Of a stretch of 64,000 nt of DNA, positions 50,576-58,629 are shown piece after piece. Positions within the stretch are counted from its first letter, which is position 1; the number at the start of each line of letters is the position of its first letter. Under the pieces are notes generated by a model. That model was not told the origin of the DNA, made no database searches, and saw only the letters and a list, made by a program, of their open reading frames with translations. Origin of the DNA: Fen-1273 sp963748405 (GTDB lineage Bacteria; Bacteroidota; Ignavibacteria; UBA10030; UBA6906); contig CAVVIT010000006.1 in assembly GCA_963748405.1 (NCBI GenBank), forward strand, positions 558,001 to 622,000. Direction: 5' to 3'. The position numbers were made by a program, and so were the translations under genes.

Positions 50576-50604
50576 AATATACCGCACGGGCCCTACATTG
50601 TCAA
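50576..50604 (-). promoter_or_regulatory. Strong sigma70-like promoter of the HNH gene
   Basis: TTGACA (50604-50599) and TATATT (50581-50576) on the minus strand, 17 bp apart. Start near 50569, giving a leader of about 95 nt to the CTG. It lies directly after the degQ terminator hairpin. Confidence 0.75.
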
Positions 50605-50619
50605 TACCGGCCTGAAACA

Positions 50620-50652
50620 CCGCTGCCCCGCCGTGGAAGGGCGGGGCAGCGG
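50620..50652 (-). terminator. Terminator hairpin after degQ
   Basis: A perfect 13-bp GC-rich stem (50620-50632 with 50640-50652, 7-nt loop) begins about 20 bp past the degQ stop. The tail on the minus strand is only TGTTTC, so termination may need help or be partial. Confidence 0.7.
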
Positions 50653-50673
50653 CCATGAGCGGATTCTGCGGCG

Positions 50674-52197
50674 TTATTTCGGGATCTGCACAGCGACGAA
50701 CGACGTCCCCCGCTCGCTCTTGATCCTGAGGAGGACGGAGTCGCCGGGCTTCCGCGTATCGATGATCTTCTTCAGCTCGGAGGGGGTACCCACCGGCTTC
50801 CGGTCCGCCTCGACGATCACCATGTCCTTCCCGATGGCCCGGTTGAACGCCTCGCCGTACGGCTTGACGTCGGCCACGATGACCCCCCTGTCGATATCGA
50901 GCTCCTTCTTCTCGTCCTGCGTGAGCGAGCGGACGCTCAGCCCCAGGTTGTCGAACTTCACGACGCGCGGCGCCTCTTCCGATTTCTCTTCTTCATCCTT
51001 TGACGGCTCGGACGCCGTGACGACCGTCTTTTCCTCCTCCCGCGCCTTCAGGGTGATCGGTTTTTCGATCACCGATCCGTCCCGGAAGATCTTCAGCATG
51101 ACCCTGTCGCCCGGGTGGTGCGTGGCGATGTAGCTCTGGAGTTCGTTCCCCGCGTTCACTTCCTTCCCGTCCACCGACAGGATGACGTCCCCCTCCTTCA
51201 GCCCGGCGGCCTCGCCCGCGCCCCCCTTCACGGTGCTCTGGACCAGGACCCCCCTGGCGTCCTTCATCCCGAGGGCGTTCGCCATCGTCTGATCCACCGT
51301 CCCGATCATCACCCCGATGTATCCCCGGGAGACCTTCCCGCTCTTGATGAGATCGGCGGCGACGGTTTTCAGGATGTTGACGGGAACCGCGAAGCCGTAC
51401 CCCTGGTACCGGGCGTTCGTCGTCGCGATGGCGGTGTTGATCCCGATCACTTCCCCGCTCAGGTTCACGAGCGCGCCCCCGCTGTTGCCGGGGTTGATCG
51501 CCGCGTCCGTCTGGATGAAGTCCTCGATGTTGTACGTATCGCGGATGATGTTGATGCTCCGCCCCTTCGCGCTGATGATCCCCGCGGTGACCGTGGAGGT
51601 GAGGCCCAGCGGATTGCCGATGGCAAGGGCCCACTCCCCGACCTGCACGTTGTCGGAGTTCCCGAGCGCCGCCGCCGTCAGGTCCCTGGCGTCAATCTTG
51701 ATCACGGCTAGGTCCGTCGACGGATCCGTCCCGATGAGCTTCGCCTTGTACCGCAGCTTATCGTGCATCACCACCTCGATCCCGTCCTTCTCGGCATCCT
51801 CGACGACGTGATTGTTCGTGACGATGTACCCGTCGGGGGTGATGATCACGCCTGAGCCCATCCCCTGCTCGGGCTGCGCCTCGGGGGACTTGAAGTCGGG
51901 TCCGAAGAAGTGGAAAAAGTCGTGCGGCATGTTCCTGTCCGCCTTCTTCCCCGACGTCGTCACCGTGATGGCGACGACCGAGGGGGTGACCGCCTTGGCG
52001 ACGGCCACGAAGTTGTCGCTGATCGCCTTCAGCCCCGGGCTCTGCACCGTCACCGGCGTCGGGCCGCCGAGCTTGACTTCGCCTCCGCTCCTTGCGAACG
52101 AGAGGTCCACGCCGGTGCTGAAATTCGACACGAGGATGGCACCGAAGAGAATGCCCACCGTCACGAGCACCAGCGATGTCAGGACTGTCTTCTTCAT
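50674..52197 (-). CDS. degQ: DegQ/HtrA-type periplasmic serine protease
   Basis: The 507-residue protein is a Do/DegP-family protease and chaperone. A signal anchor (TVLTSLVLVTVGILFGAIL) precedes the trypsin-like domain: His in GYIVTNNHVVEDA, Asp in DPSTDLAVIKIDA, Ser in AINPGNSGGALVNL. Two PDZ domains follow (RGYIGVMIGTVDQTMANAL; LGLSVRSLTQDEKKELDID), separated by an acidic linker (EPSKDEEEKSEEAP). ATG 52197 has CAGGAGAA upstream. It lies last in the PfkB-mtnA-recO-degQ run and is closed by a hairpin. Confidence 0.94.
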   Translation of the reverse strand: MKKTVLTSLVLVTVGILFGAILVSNFSTGVDLSFARSGGEVKLGGPTPVTVQSPGLKAISDNFVAVAKAVTPSVVAITVTTSGKKADRNMPHDFFHFFGPDFKSPEAQPEQGMGSGVIITPDGYIVTNNHVVEDAEKDGIEVVMHDKLRYKAKLIGTDPSTDLAVIKIDARDLTAAALGNSDNVQVGEWALAIGNPLGLTSTVTAGIISAKGRSINIIRDTYNIEDFIQTDAAINPGNSGGALVNLSGEVIGINTAIATTNARYQGYGFAVPVNILKTVAADLIKSGKVSRGYIGVMIGTVDQTMANALGMKDARGVLVQSTVKGGAGEAAGLKEGDVILSVDGKEVNAGNELQSYIATHHPGDRVMLKIFRDGSVIEKPITLKAREEEKTVVTASEPSKDEEEKSEEAPRVVKFDNLGLSVRSLTQDEKKELDIDRGVIVADVKPYGEAFNRAIGKDMVIVEADRKPVGTPSELKKIIDTRKPGDSVLLRIKSERGTSFVAVQIPK

Positions 52198-52232
52198 GAA
52201 ACGATTCTCCTGTTCTGTTTTCGGGCTGATAT

Positions 52233-52997
52233 CTATAGTAAAGATGAGAACACCGATTCCGACCTGAGAGTTCTCAGCCCCTCCACGTGGCCGAGAAGGT
52301 AGCGCCGGAGGACCCCGGCGATCTCCCCCCTGACCTTTCCCTCCAGAACCATCCTCGTGGCCGAGGAAGGATCGGCCGACTCCTGGAGCCGCTGGAGTAC
52401 GGCAAGGGCCGCGCCCGAGAGGAGTTCCAGCCCCAGCCCCCCGGCAGAGCATGCGGGACAGAGAATCCCGTTGGAGGAGAGGTGGAAGCCCTTTCCCGGC
52501 TTCAGGGGATCCACGGCGCTGCCGCACGCCGCACAGGTGCGCATGTCGGGCCTGAACCCGATGATCCCGAGCAGGTGAAGCTCAAAGTAGTATAACGCAT
52601 TTCCGGGCTGTTTTGTTGCACTCCCGGCGGCGGCCAGCGTCGAGCGGAGGAGCTCGAAGAGCTCCGCGTTGGGCTCCTCCGACGGGGTGACGGCGTCGGT
52701 GAGCTCGACGGCCGCCATCGCGGCGGCCATCCTGTCGAGGTCAGCCGCCAGGGAGGGGAGCACTCCCGCATTGTCGCACTGCGTCAGGAGCTGGAGGTCG
52801 CGCGACTCCTTCATATAGAAGACGACTCCCACGTGGTTCATCGCCTGGAGGGTTCCCCCCATCCGGCTCCGGCCATCGCGCACCCCCTTGGCGATCACCG
52901 AAATCTTCCCCTTCTCCTTCGTGTAGAGCGTGGCAATCCTGCTTGTCTCCCTGTACTTCATCGTGCGCAGGACGATCGCCTCGGTTCTGATGATCAC
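52233..52997 (-). CDS. recO: DNA repair protein RecO
   Basis: RecO helps RecA load on SSB-coated DNA. The 254-residue protein has the N-terminal OB fold (IIRTEAIVLRTMKYRETSRI; YTKEKGKISVIAKGVR) and a C-terminal helical domain with a four-Cys zinc site (CAACGSAVDP ... GILCPAC). The length is usual. It overlaps mtnA by 4 bp. Confidence 0.94.
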   Translation of the reverse strand: MIIRTEAIVLRTMKYRETSRIATLYTKEKGKISVIAKGVRDGRSRMGGTLQAMNHVGVVFYMKESRDLQLLTQCDNAGVLPSLAADLDRMAAAMAAVELTDAVTPSEEPNAELFELLRSTLAAAGSATKQPGNALYYFELHLLGIIGFRPDMRTCAACGSAVDPLKPGKGFHLSSNGILCPACSAGGLGLELLSGAALAVLQRLQESADPSSATRMVLEGKVRGEIAGVLRRYLLGHVEGLRTLRSESVFSSLL

Positions 52998-54052
52998 CGC
53001 GTTCCCCTCCCGGGAGATCCCCCGCCGGCGAGGAGGAGCGCCGAGAGCGCCTCCCCGTACGGTGGACGGGCGATTCCGCGCTCGGTGATGATGGCGCTGA
53101 TGAAGCGCGCGGGGGTGACGTCGAATGCCGGGGCGAACACCTTCACGCCGGGAGGAGCAATCCTCATTCCCCCCAGGTGCGTAACCTCCTCCGGGTTCCG
53201 TTCCTCGATCGGTATGGCGTCGCCGTCGGGGAGCGCCCCGTCGATCGTGGATGTCGGCGCGGCGACATACAGCGGGACGCCGTGGTGCGACGCAAGAACG
53301 GCCAGCGGGTACGTGCCGACCTTGTTCGCCGTATCCCCGTTGCGCGCGATCCTGTCCGCGCCCACGATCACCCCGTGGACCTCCCCCCGGCGCAGGACGC
53401 TTGCCGCGGTGCTGTCGGTGATGAGAACGGTTTCGATGCCGAGCTGCAGGAGTTCCCAGGCGGTCAGCCGCGCCCCCTGGAGCAGGGGACGCGTCTCGTC
53501 AACGAACACGCGGCGGATCTTCCCCTGCCGCGCCGCCGCGGCGACGACGGCAAGCGCAGTCCCTTCGCCCGCGGTCGCCAGCGCCCCCGCGTTGCAGTGC
53601 GTGAGCAGGGAGGATCCGGGCGCGATCAGCGTCGAACCCAGCTCGCCGATGGCCCGGCACGACAGGATGTCTTCCTGCTGTATCGCAACGGCCTCCTCCG
53701 CGAGGCGTTCGCGCGCCGATTCGAGGGACGCGGCTCCGCGCAGGGCGGATTCCATCCGCGAAAGTGCGGCGAACAGGTTCACGGCAGTCGGACGTGTGGA
53801 GGAAAGGTCGCGCACCGCACCTGCGACGGCGGCGTCAAGTTCACGCCGGGTGGAGCAGTGCGACTCGAGGACGGCAAGGACGACGCCGAACGCGGCGGCG
53901 ACACCGATCGCGGGGGCCCCGCGGATTTTGAGCGTGCGGATCGCATTGCAGACGACCCGGTAGTCCGCAGTCTCGACGGTGATTTCTTCGGCGGGAAGGC
54001 GCGTCTGGTCGATGAACCGGAGTGCCCGTCCCGTCCATTCGAGCGTCGTCAT
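52994..54052 (-). CDS. mtnA: Methylthioribose-1-phosphate isomerase
   Basis: MtnA turns methylthioribose 1-phosphate into methylthioribulose 1-phosphate in methionine salvage. The 352-residue protein shows IRTLKIRGAPAIGVAAAFG, the catalytic Cys in LTHCNAGALATAG, the catalytic Asp in GADRIARNGDTANKVGTY, and IDGALPDGDAIPIEERNPEE. ATG 54052 begins the family-typical LEWTGRALRFIDQTRLP. No other salvage gene is adjacent except perhaps the PfkB kinase 8 bp upstream. Related eIF2B-like ribose-1,5-bisphosphate isomerases are less likely. Confidence 0.93.
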   Translation of the reverse strand: MTTLEWTGRALRFIDQTRLPAEEITVETADYRVVCNAIRTLKIRGAPAIGVAAAFGVVLAVLESHCSTRRELDAAVAGAVRDLSSTRPTAVNLFAALSRMESALRGAASLESARERLAEEAVAIQQEDILSCRAIGELGSTLIAPGSSLLTHCNAGALATAGEGTALAVVAAAARQGKIRRVFVDETRPLLQGARLTAWELLQLGIETVLITDSTAASVLRRGEVHGVIVGADRIARNGDTANKVGTYPLAVLASHHGVPLYVAAPTSTIDGALPDGDAIPIEERNPEEVTHLGGMRIAPPGVKVFAPAFDVTPARFISAIITERGIARPPYGEALSALLLAGGGSPGRGTR

Positions 54053-54059
54053 CTCGGCG

Positions 54060-54974
54060 TCAATCTTCGTCGAATCGGGAGAGCTCCCGGAACTGGCGGA
54101 ACCGGTCCTGGATCTGGAGATAGGTGAGGTCGGCGAGTCCATCGACGCCGAATTTTTCCACGCAGAACGACGCGAGCGTGCTGCCGTAAATGACGGCGCG
54201 CTTGAGGTTTTCCTCCGAAACGTCGTCGGTGCGCGCAAGCCACCCGACGAAGCCGCCCGCGAAGGAGTCCCCCGCGCCGGTGGGGTCGAATATGTTTTCC
54301 ATCGGGTATGCCGGGGCGGAGAAGACCATCTGCTCGGTGAGCAGGAGCGCTCCGTGTTCCCCCTTCTTGATGATGACGACGCGCGGGCCCATCGCCCGGA
54401 TCACGCGCCCCGCCTTGATGAGGTTCGGTTCGTGCGAGAGAAGCCTGGCCTCGGAATCGTTCAGGATCAGCGCGTCGATCGACTTCAGCGTCTCCATCAG
54501 CTCGGCGTTCTTCTTTTCAATCCAGTAATTCATCGTGTCGCAGACGATGAACCTCGGCTTCTCGATCTGGTCGAGGACCCTCCGCTGCAGCACCGGGTCG
54601 ATGTTCCCGAGGCAGACGACGCGGCTCCTGCGGTATTTTTCCGGGATTTTCGGGTCAAACCGCTCGAACACGTTCAACTCGGTCAGGAGCGTGTCCCGCT
54701 CGTTCAGGTCGTAGTGGTACCGTCCCGCCCAGCGGAACGTCTTGCCGCCGGCGACGACCTCGAGTCCTTCCAGATCGACGTTCCGCGCCTCGAGAAACGC
54801 CAGTCCGTGTTTGGGGAAGTCTCCCCCCACCACTCCCACCACGCGTATCGGGCTGACAAAGTAGCTGGCCGCCGCGGCAATGTACGTGGCGGACCCTCCG
54901 ACGGCGTCTTTGACGGAACCAAAAGGAGTCTCGATAGAATCGAGTGCGAGGGAACCGACAACGAGAACGCTCAA
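54060..54974 (-). CDS. PfkB-family sugar/nucleoside kinase
   Basis: The 304-residue kinase of the PfkB (ribokinase) family has the N-terminal LVVGSLALDSIETPFG, VGGSATYIAAAASYF (first PfkB signature) and DPTGAGDSFAGGFVGWLA (second signature with the catalytic Asp). I choose the TTG at 54974, which has GGAG six bases upstream and fits the family start; ATG 55022 gives 16 more unconserved residues. Being next to mtnA suggests a nucleoside or methylthioribose-type substrate, an inference only. Confidence 0.85.
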   Translation of the reverse strand: MSVLVVGSLALDSIETPFGSVKDAVGGSATYIAAAASYFVSPIRVVGVVGGDFPKHGLAFLEARNVDLEGLEVVAGGKTFRWAGRYHYDLNERDTLLTELNVFERFDPKIPEKYRRSRVVCLGNIDPVLQRRVLDQIEKPRFIVCDTMNYWIEKKNAELMETLKSIDALILNDSEARLLSHEPNLIKAGRVIRAMGPRVVIIKKGEHGALLLTEQMVFSAPAYPMENIFDPTGAGDSFAGGFVGWLARTDDVSEENLKRAVIYGSTLASFCVEKFGVDGLADLTYLQIQDRFRQFRELSRFDED

Positions 54975-55063
54975 GTGGGTCTCCGGGACGGTGTGGTGGG
55001 GTCGTCGCTGCGACGATGTCATGGAAATGTACGGAACACCGTGATGAGAGGCAAGGAGGCCTC

Positions 55064-55532
55064 TCAGGCCCTGATTTCCAGCAGGTTCCCGGCCTCTTCA
55101 CCCCCCAGGATGTACCGCTGGACGATCTCCAGGCAGTTCCTCTGCCCAGGCCAGACGAGCCGGCGCATGGCATCGTCAAACGGAAGCCACTCGTACGCCG
55201 AGTGCTCGGCGGAAAGGCGGACCTGGAATGCGGCGTCGATCTGCGCGGCGAAAAGGGGGATGACGTTCACGACGTCGCCCGCGGGATCGTAGAACGATGT
55301 CACCGAGGGAACCACCCACAACCGGACGGCGGATGCGCCGGTCTCTTCCCCGAGTTCCCTCCGCGCGGCCTCGTGCGCCTTCTCTCCCCCTTCGATCTTT
55401 CCCGTCACGAACTGCCACAGCCCCGGATGCAGGTTCTCCGCGGAGGAACGCCGCAGCGAGGAGGAACTCTCCCCTGTCCCGCGCGATCCTGAACGGGCAT
55501 ACTTCGATGACGCGTGAGGCTACTTCCGCCAT
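55064..55532 (-). pseudogene. NUDIX hydrolase with a single-base frameshift
   Basis: Two frames together make a NUDIX protein. From ATG 55532 the first frame gives MAEVASRVIEVCPFRIARD to GEFLL; after one extra base near 55457 the other frame continues LRRSSAENLHPGLWQFV, then the NUDIX box GKIEGGEKAHEAARRELGEE (G-x5-E-x7-RELxEE) and a normal C-terminus to 55064. So either the gene is a fresh pseudogene or the assembly has an inserted base; the short box-containing frame alone starts at GTG 55408. The intact protein would be about 155 residues, hydrolysing nucleoside diphosphate derivatives. Confidence 0.78.
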
Positions 55533-56299
55533 CGTTCTGCCGCACCGGCGGCCCTCCCACCGAGCGACGCGATCTCCTCCGGAGTCAGGCTCCGCACCTC
55601 CCCTTCCTTCAGCCCCCCCAGTTCCACGGACCCGATGGCAACACGGTGGAGCCGGACGACGCGGTTGCCGAGCGCCTCGAACATCCGCCTGATCTGCCTG
55701 TTCTTTCCTTCCGTGATGACGACCCGGCAGTGCACCCCGGGCTGATCGTCGAAAACGACTTCCGCGGGACGGCAGCGGATGTTCCCGGGAAGGACGAGCC
55801 CCTCGCGCACGCGGGAGGCGTCCCGTTCGGACAGCGGTCGTGCGAGCTCGACGCGGTACGTTTTGGGGACCTTCTCCCCGGGGCCCGTCACGCGCTCCCC
55901 GAACTGCGTGTCGTTCGTCAGGAGGAGGAGTCCGGTCGAATCACGGTCCAGGCGCCCGACCGGAAACACCCAGGGGAGCCCGCCGGGAAGTATGTCGTAC
56001 ACCGTCGGGCGGCCCCGTTCATCCTGCCTTGTCGTCACGATCCCGGGGGGCTTGTGCATCGCCAGGTACACCTTTGCGGCACGGGGGAGCGACTTTCCCC
56101 CGATCGTGATCGCATCGCGCGCGGGATCAACCCACCTGCGGGGGTTCCCCTCCGGGAAGCCGTTCACGCTCACCTCTCCCTTCTCAATCAGCCGGCCGGC
56201 TTCGGTCCGTGAAGCAACCCCGTGCTTCGAGATCGCGCGTGCGAGCGTCACCGCGGGCCTGCGCGACGGCCCCCGCCGGGTCTTCACGGATTTCTTCAC
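55520..56299 (-). CDS. RsuA/RluE-family pseudouridine synthase
   Basis: The 259-residue protein has a basic tail, an S4 domain (LARAISKHGVASRTEAGRLI) and a catalytic domain with FPVGRLDRDSTGLLLLTND and TEGKNRQIRRMFEALGNRV. It is a paralogue of the RluB at 46585 and could act on 16S (RsuA) or 23S (RluE/RluF) rRNA; the sequence does not decide. It overlaps the VTT gene by 4 bp upstream and the NUDIX gene by 13 bp downstream. Confidence 0.9.
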   Translation of the reverse strand: MKKSVKTRRGPSRRPAVTLARAISKHGVASRTEAGRLIEKGEVSVNGFPEGNPRRWVDPARDAITIGGKSLPRAAKVYLAMHKPPGIVTTRQDERGRPTVYDILPGGLPWVFPVGRLDRDSTGLLLLTNDTQFGERVTGPGEKVPKTYRVELARPLSERDASRVREGLVLPGNIRCRPAEVVFDDQPGVHCRVVITEGKNRQIRRMFEALGNRVVRLHRVAIGSVELGGLKEGEVRSLTPEEIASLGGRAAGAAERWRK

Positions 56300-56868
56300 G
56301 AAAGGACTCTCGCAATGATGAACCCGAGGACGACAAGGAGGAGGAGACAGACGGAGACAAGGGGAAGATGGCGTTCGAGAAGGCGGCGGACCGTGGGGCC
56401 CCCGACGACGAGGACCCCCGCCAGGAGGTAGAACCGCAGGAAGCGCCCCATGCTCGCACCGGTCAGGAGCGTCAGCGGGGCAAGCGTGTGGTGAAACCCC
56501 GCGGCAATCGTGAACACGCTGAAGGGAATCGACGTAAACCCCGCAAGGAGAAGCGTCGTCAGGGCGTTCTCCCTGTACAGGACGAGCACGTGCTCGAACG
56601 CCCCGCCGACGCCGAGAAGCGCTATCATTTTTTCTCCGAATGTCTCGAAGAGTGTCGCCCCGATCGCGTACCCGATCATGGCGCCGGTCAGGGAGCCTGC
56701 GATGCAGACCGTTGCGATGAAGAACGTCTTCCGGGGTCGCGCAAGCGCGAGGGGGATGAGTATGACGTCCGGGGGAATCGGGAATATCGCCGCCTCCACG
56801 AGGGCAACGGCGAACAGCGCCGGGAGGGCAAGGGGATGCTTCGAGAGCGCCGAGAGTTTTTCCCGCAT
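56296..56868 (-). CDS. DedA-like VTT-domain membrane protein
   Basis: This 190-residue inner-membrane protein has the VTT/DedA pattern: ALPALFAVALVEAAIFPIPPDVILIPLALA, then GSLTGAMIGYAIGATLFE, and a central GFTSIPFSVFTIAAGFHHT. About five hydrophobic segments. DedA-type proteins take part in lipid carrier recycling and proton-motive-force upkeep. The ATG at 56868 lacks a clear ribosome site; a GTG 12 codons upstream is the alternative. It lies between a P1 peptidase and a pseudouridine synthase. Confidence 0.82.
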   Translation of the reverse strand: MREKLSALSKHPLALPALFAVALVEAAIFPIPPDVILIPLALARPRKTFFIATVCIAGSLTGAMIGYAIGATLFETFGEKMIALLGVGGAFEHVLVLYRENALTTLLLAGFTSIPFSVFTIAAGFHHTLAPLTLLTGASMGRFLRFYLLAGVLVVGGPTVRRLLERHLPLVSVCLLLLVVLGFIIARVLS

Positions 56869-56905
56869 CGCGTGGAGATATGAGCCGGGTGCGTTCACGG
56901 GGCGG

Positions 56906-57805
56906 TTACGGGGCGGAGTCCGTTCGGACGGCACGGCGGATCGAAGAGGCGGTCGCCTGCGCAGCCATTTCCGCCACGAGGTCGATGTCCGCCTCCACGT
57001 CGCCGGAGGCCAGGCAGAAGACCGTGTCTCCGTCGTACGAGGTGTGCACAGGCCTGACGGCGCGCGCCATGCCGTCATGCGCCCGCATCGCCACCCGGTT
57101 CGCCCCCACTTTCGTGAGTATCCCGTTTGTCAGCACCGTCACGAGGACGGTGTTCGACGAGAGCCGGCCCCTCCAGAGCGTCCGCAGCGCGTCATCGTCG
57201 GCGCGCCACGCCCCGCGTGCATCGCGCGCTCCCGCAATGACGTTCCCCGCATCATCGATGATGTCGCCGAGCGCGTTGACGACCGATGCGGCACTGACGA
57301 TGAGCCCGCCCCGCTCCAGGGACGAGACGCCGAATCCCCCCTGCATCGCGAACTCCGGTCCCGCCCATTTTCCGACCGTGGCCCCCGTCCCGGCACCGAC
57401 GGACCCTTCGGGAATGCCGGTCCCGGATGCGGCAGCGGCGGCGGCATACCCGGACGCGGGGGACGGCCTGACCGAAGCGGACCCGACGCCGAGGTCGAAC
57501 ACGACGGCGCCCGGCACGATCGGCACGACGCCCCAGGGGGTCGCGTATCCGGTCCCGCGCTCCTCAAGGAATTTCATGATGCCGTCGGCGGCCGCAAGCC
57601 CGTACGCGCTTCCCCCGGCGAGGAGAACCGCGTGCACCTCGTCCATTTTCTTTTCGCTCTCGAGAAGCGAAGTCTCGCGCGTCCCGGGGGAGCTCCCCCG
57701 CACGTCGCACCCCCCCACCGTCTTCGGGGGCGCGAGCACGACGGTGCACCCGGTGCGTGCAACGGCGTCCGTCCAGTGACCGATGGCAAATCCGCGGGGT
57801 ATCAT
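56906..57805 (-). CDS. P1 family peptidase (DmpA/BapA-like)
   Basis: P1 peptidases are self-cleaving N-terminal nucleophile aminopeptidases. The 299-residue protein has ARTGCTVVLAPPKTVGGCDVRG, LLAGGSAYGLAAADGIM, GVGSASVRPSPASGYAAAA, and SSNTVLVTVLTN before LTKVGANRVAMRAHDGMARA, where the nucleophile residue after Asn is expected, then PVHTSYDGDTVFCLASGD. ATG 57805 avoids overlap with the TrmH gene, which ends 29 bp upstream. Substrate class (D-amino acid or beta-peptide) is not readable. Confidence 0.87.
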   Translation of the reverse strand: MIPRGFAIGHWTDAVARTGCTVVLAPPKTVGGCDVRGSSPGTRETSLLESEKKMDEVHAVLLAGGSAYGLAAADGIMKFLEERGTGYATPWGVVPIVPGAVVFDLGVGSASVRPSPASGYAAAAAASGTGIPEGSVGAGTGATVGKWAGPEFAMQGGFGVSSLERGGLIVSAASVVNALGDIIDDAGNVIAGARDARGAWRADDDALRTLWRGRLSSNTVLVTVLTNGILTKVGANRVAMRAHDGMARAVRPVHTSYDGDTVFCLASGDVEADIDLVAEMAAQATASSIRRAVRTDSAP

Positions 57806-57834
57806 CGGAAGCGGCTCATCATTCGTTGGCCTGT

Positions 57835-58626
57835 CTAACGGTATTGCCTGCGGTACGCGGCGAGGAGTATGCCGCACGCCACGCCGACATTGAGCGATTC
57901 GGCGGCCCCGTAGCGGCGGATCGCCACGCGCGCATCGGCGGCGCGATCGAGATCCCCGGAGATCCCGTGGGCTTCGTTCCCCAGCACCAGCAGCAGCCGA
58001 CCGGGGAAGCGCGCGTCCGCCTCACAGAGATCCGCCGCCGCATCAGCGACGTACACCGCGTACCCCAGTTCGCGGGCATGCACGGCTGAGGCGGGGAGAT
58101 CGAGACCTGTCACGACGGGAACGTGAAATATCCCTCCCATCGTCGAGCGGACGGCTTTCGGATTGTACGGATCCACGCTCCGGCGGCCGAGGAGAACGCC
58201 TCCGGCGCCGAACCAGTCGCACGTGCGTATGATGGAGCCGAGGTTTCCGGGATCGGAGACCCCGTCGAGCGCCACGAGGAGGCCCGGTTCACCGATGCGG
58301 CGCATCAGGTCCCCGGCCGCCTCCGTCCGCGTCTTCACGAGGGCGATCACCCCCTGCGGGGTCACGGTGTCGGCGCACTGCGCCAGCTCCCGCGGACTCA
58401 CCTCGCTGCACGCCGCCCCGCGCCCGCGGAGCAGGTTCATGAGTTCCGCACCCGCCGGCGTGGAGGCAAACTCGGACGTGGAGAACGCTTCGGGAATGTC
58501 GAACGGGGAGCGTGCGGCGTCGCTCACGAGCCGGAAGCCCTCGGCGACGAACAGCCCGAGCTCGTCCCGTCCGCTCTTCGCCGAGAGAGAGCGGATCTCG
58601 CGGATCCTGTTCCGGGTCAGGGGCAT
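57835..58626 (-). CDS. TrmH/SpoU-family RNA 2'-O-methyltransferase
   Basis: The 263-residue protein has an N-terminal RNA-binding substrate domain (IREIRSLSAKSGRDELGLFVAEG, as in RlmB/TsnR) and the knotted SpoU domain: VALDGVSDPGNLGSIIRTCDWFG (motif 1), LVLGNEAHGIS (motif 2) and SLNVGVACGILL (motif 3). It methylates a ribose in rRNA or tRNA; which one is unclear. It ends 29 bp before the P1 peptidase and starts 3 bp after the acyl-CoA mutase stop. Confidence 0.92.
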   Translation of the reverse strand: MPLTRNRIREIRSLSAKSGRDELGLFVAEGFRLVSDAARSPFDIPEAFSTSEFASTPAGAELMNLLRGRGAACSEVSPRELAQCADTVTPQGVIALVKTRTEAAGDLMRRIGEPGLLVALDGVSDPGNLGSIIRTCDWFGAGGVLLGRRSVDPYNPKAVRSTMGGIFHVPVVTGLDLPASAVHARELGYAVYVADAAADLCEADARFPGRLLLVLGNEAHGISGDLDRAADARVAIRRYGAAESLNVGVACGILLAAYRRQYR

Positions 58627-58629
58627 GGG

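Noticed and set aside
52198..52262. Promoter for degQ with TATAGA as -10, or an ECF-like GGAATC element
   Set aside because: No matching -35 with 17 bp, and the ECF reading rests on one weak half-site; recO is close upstream, so read-through is the simpler view.
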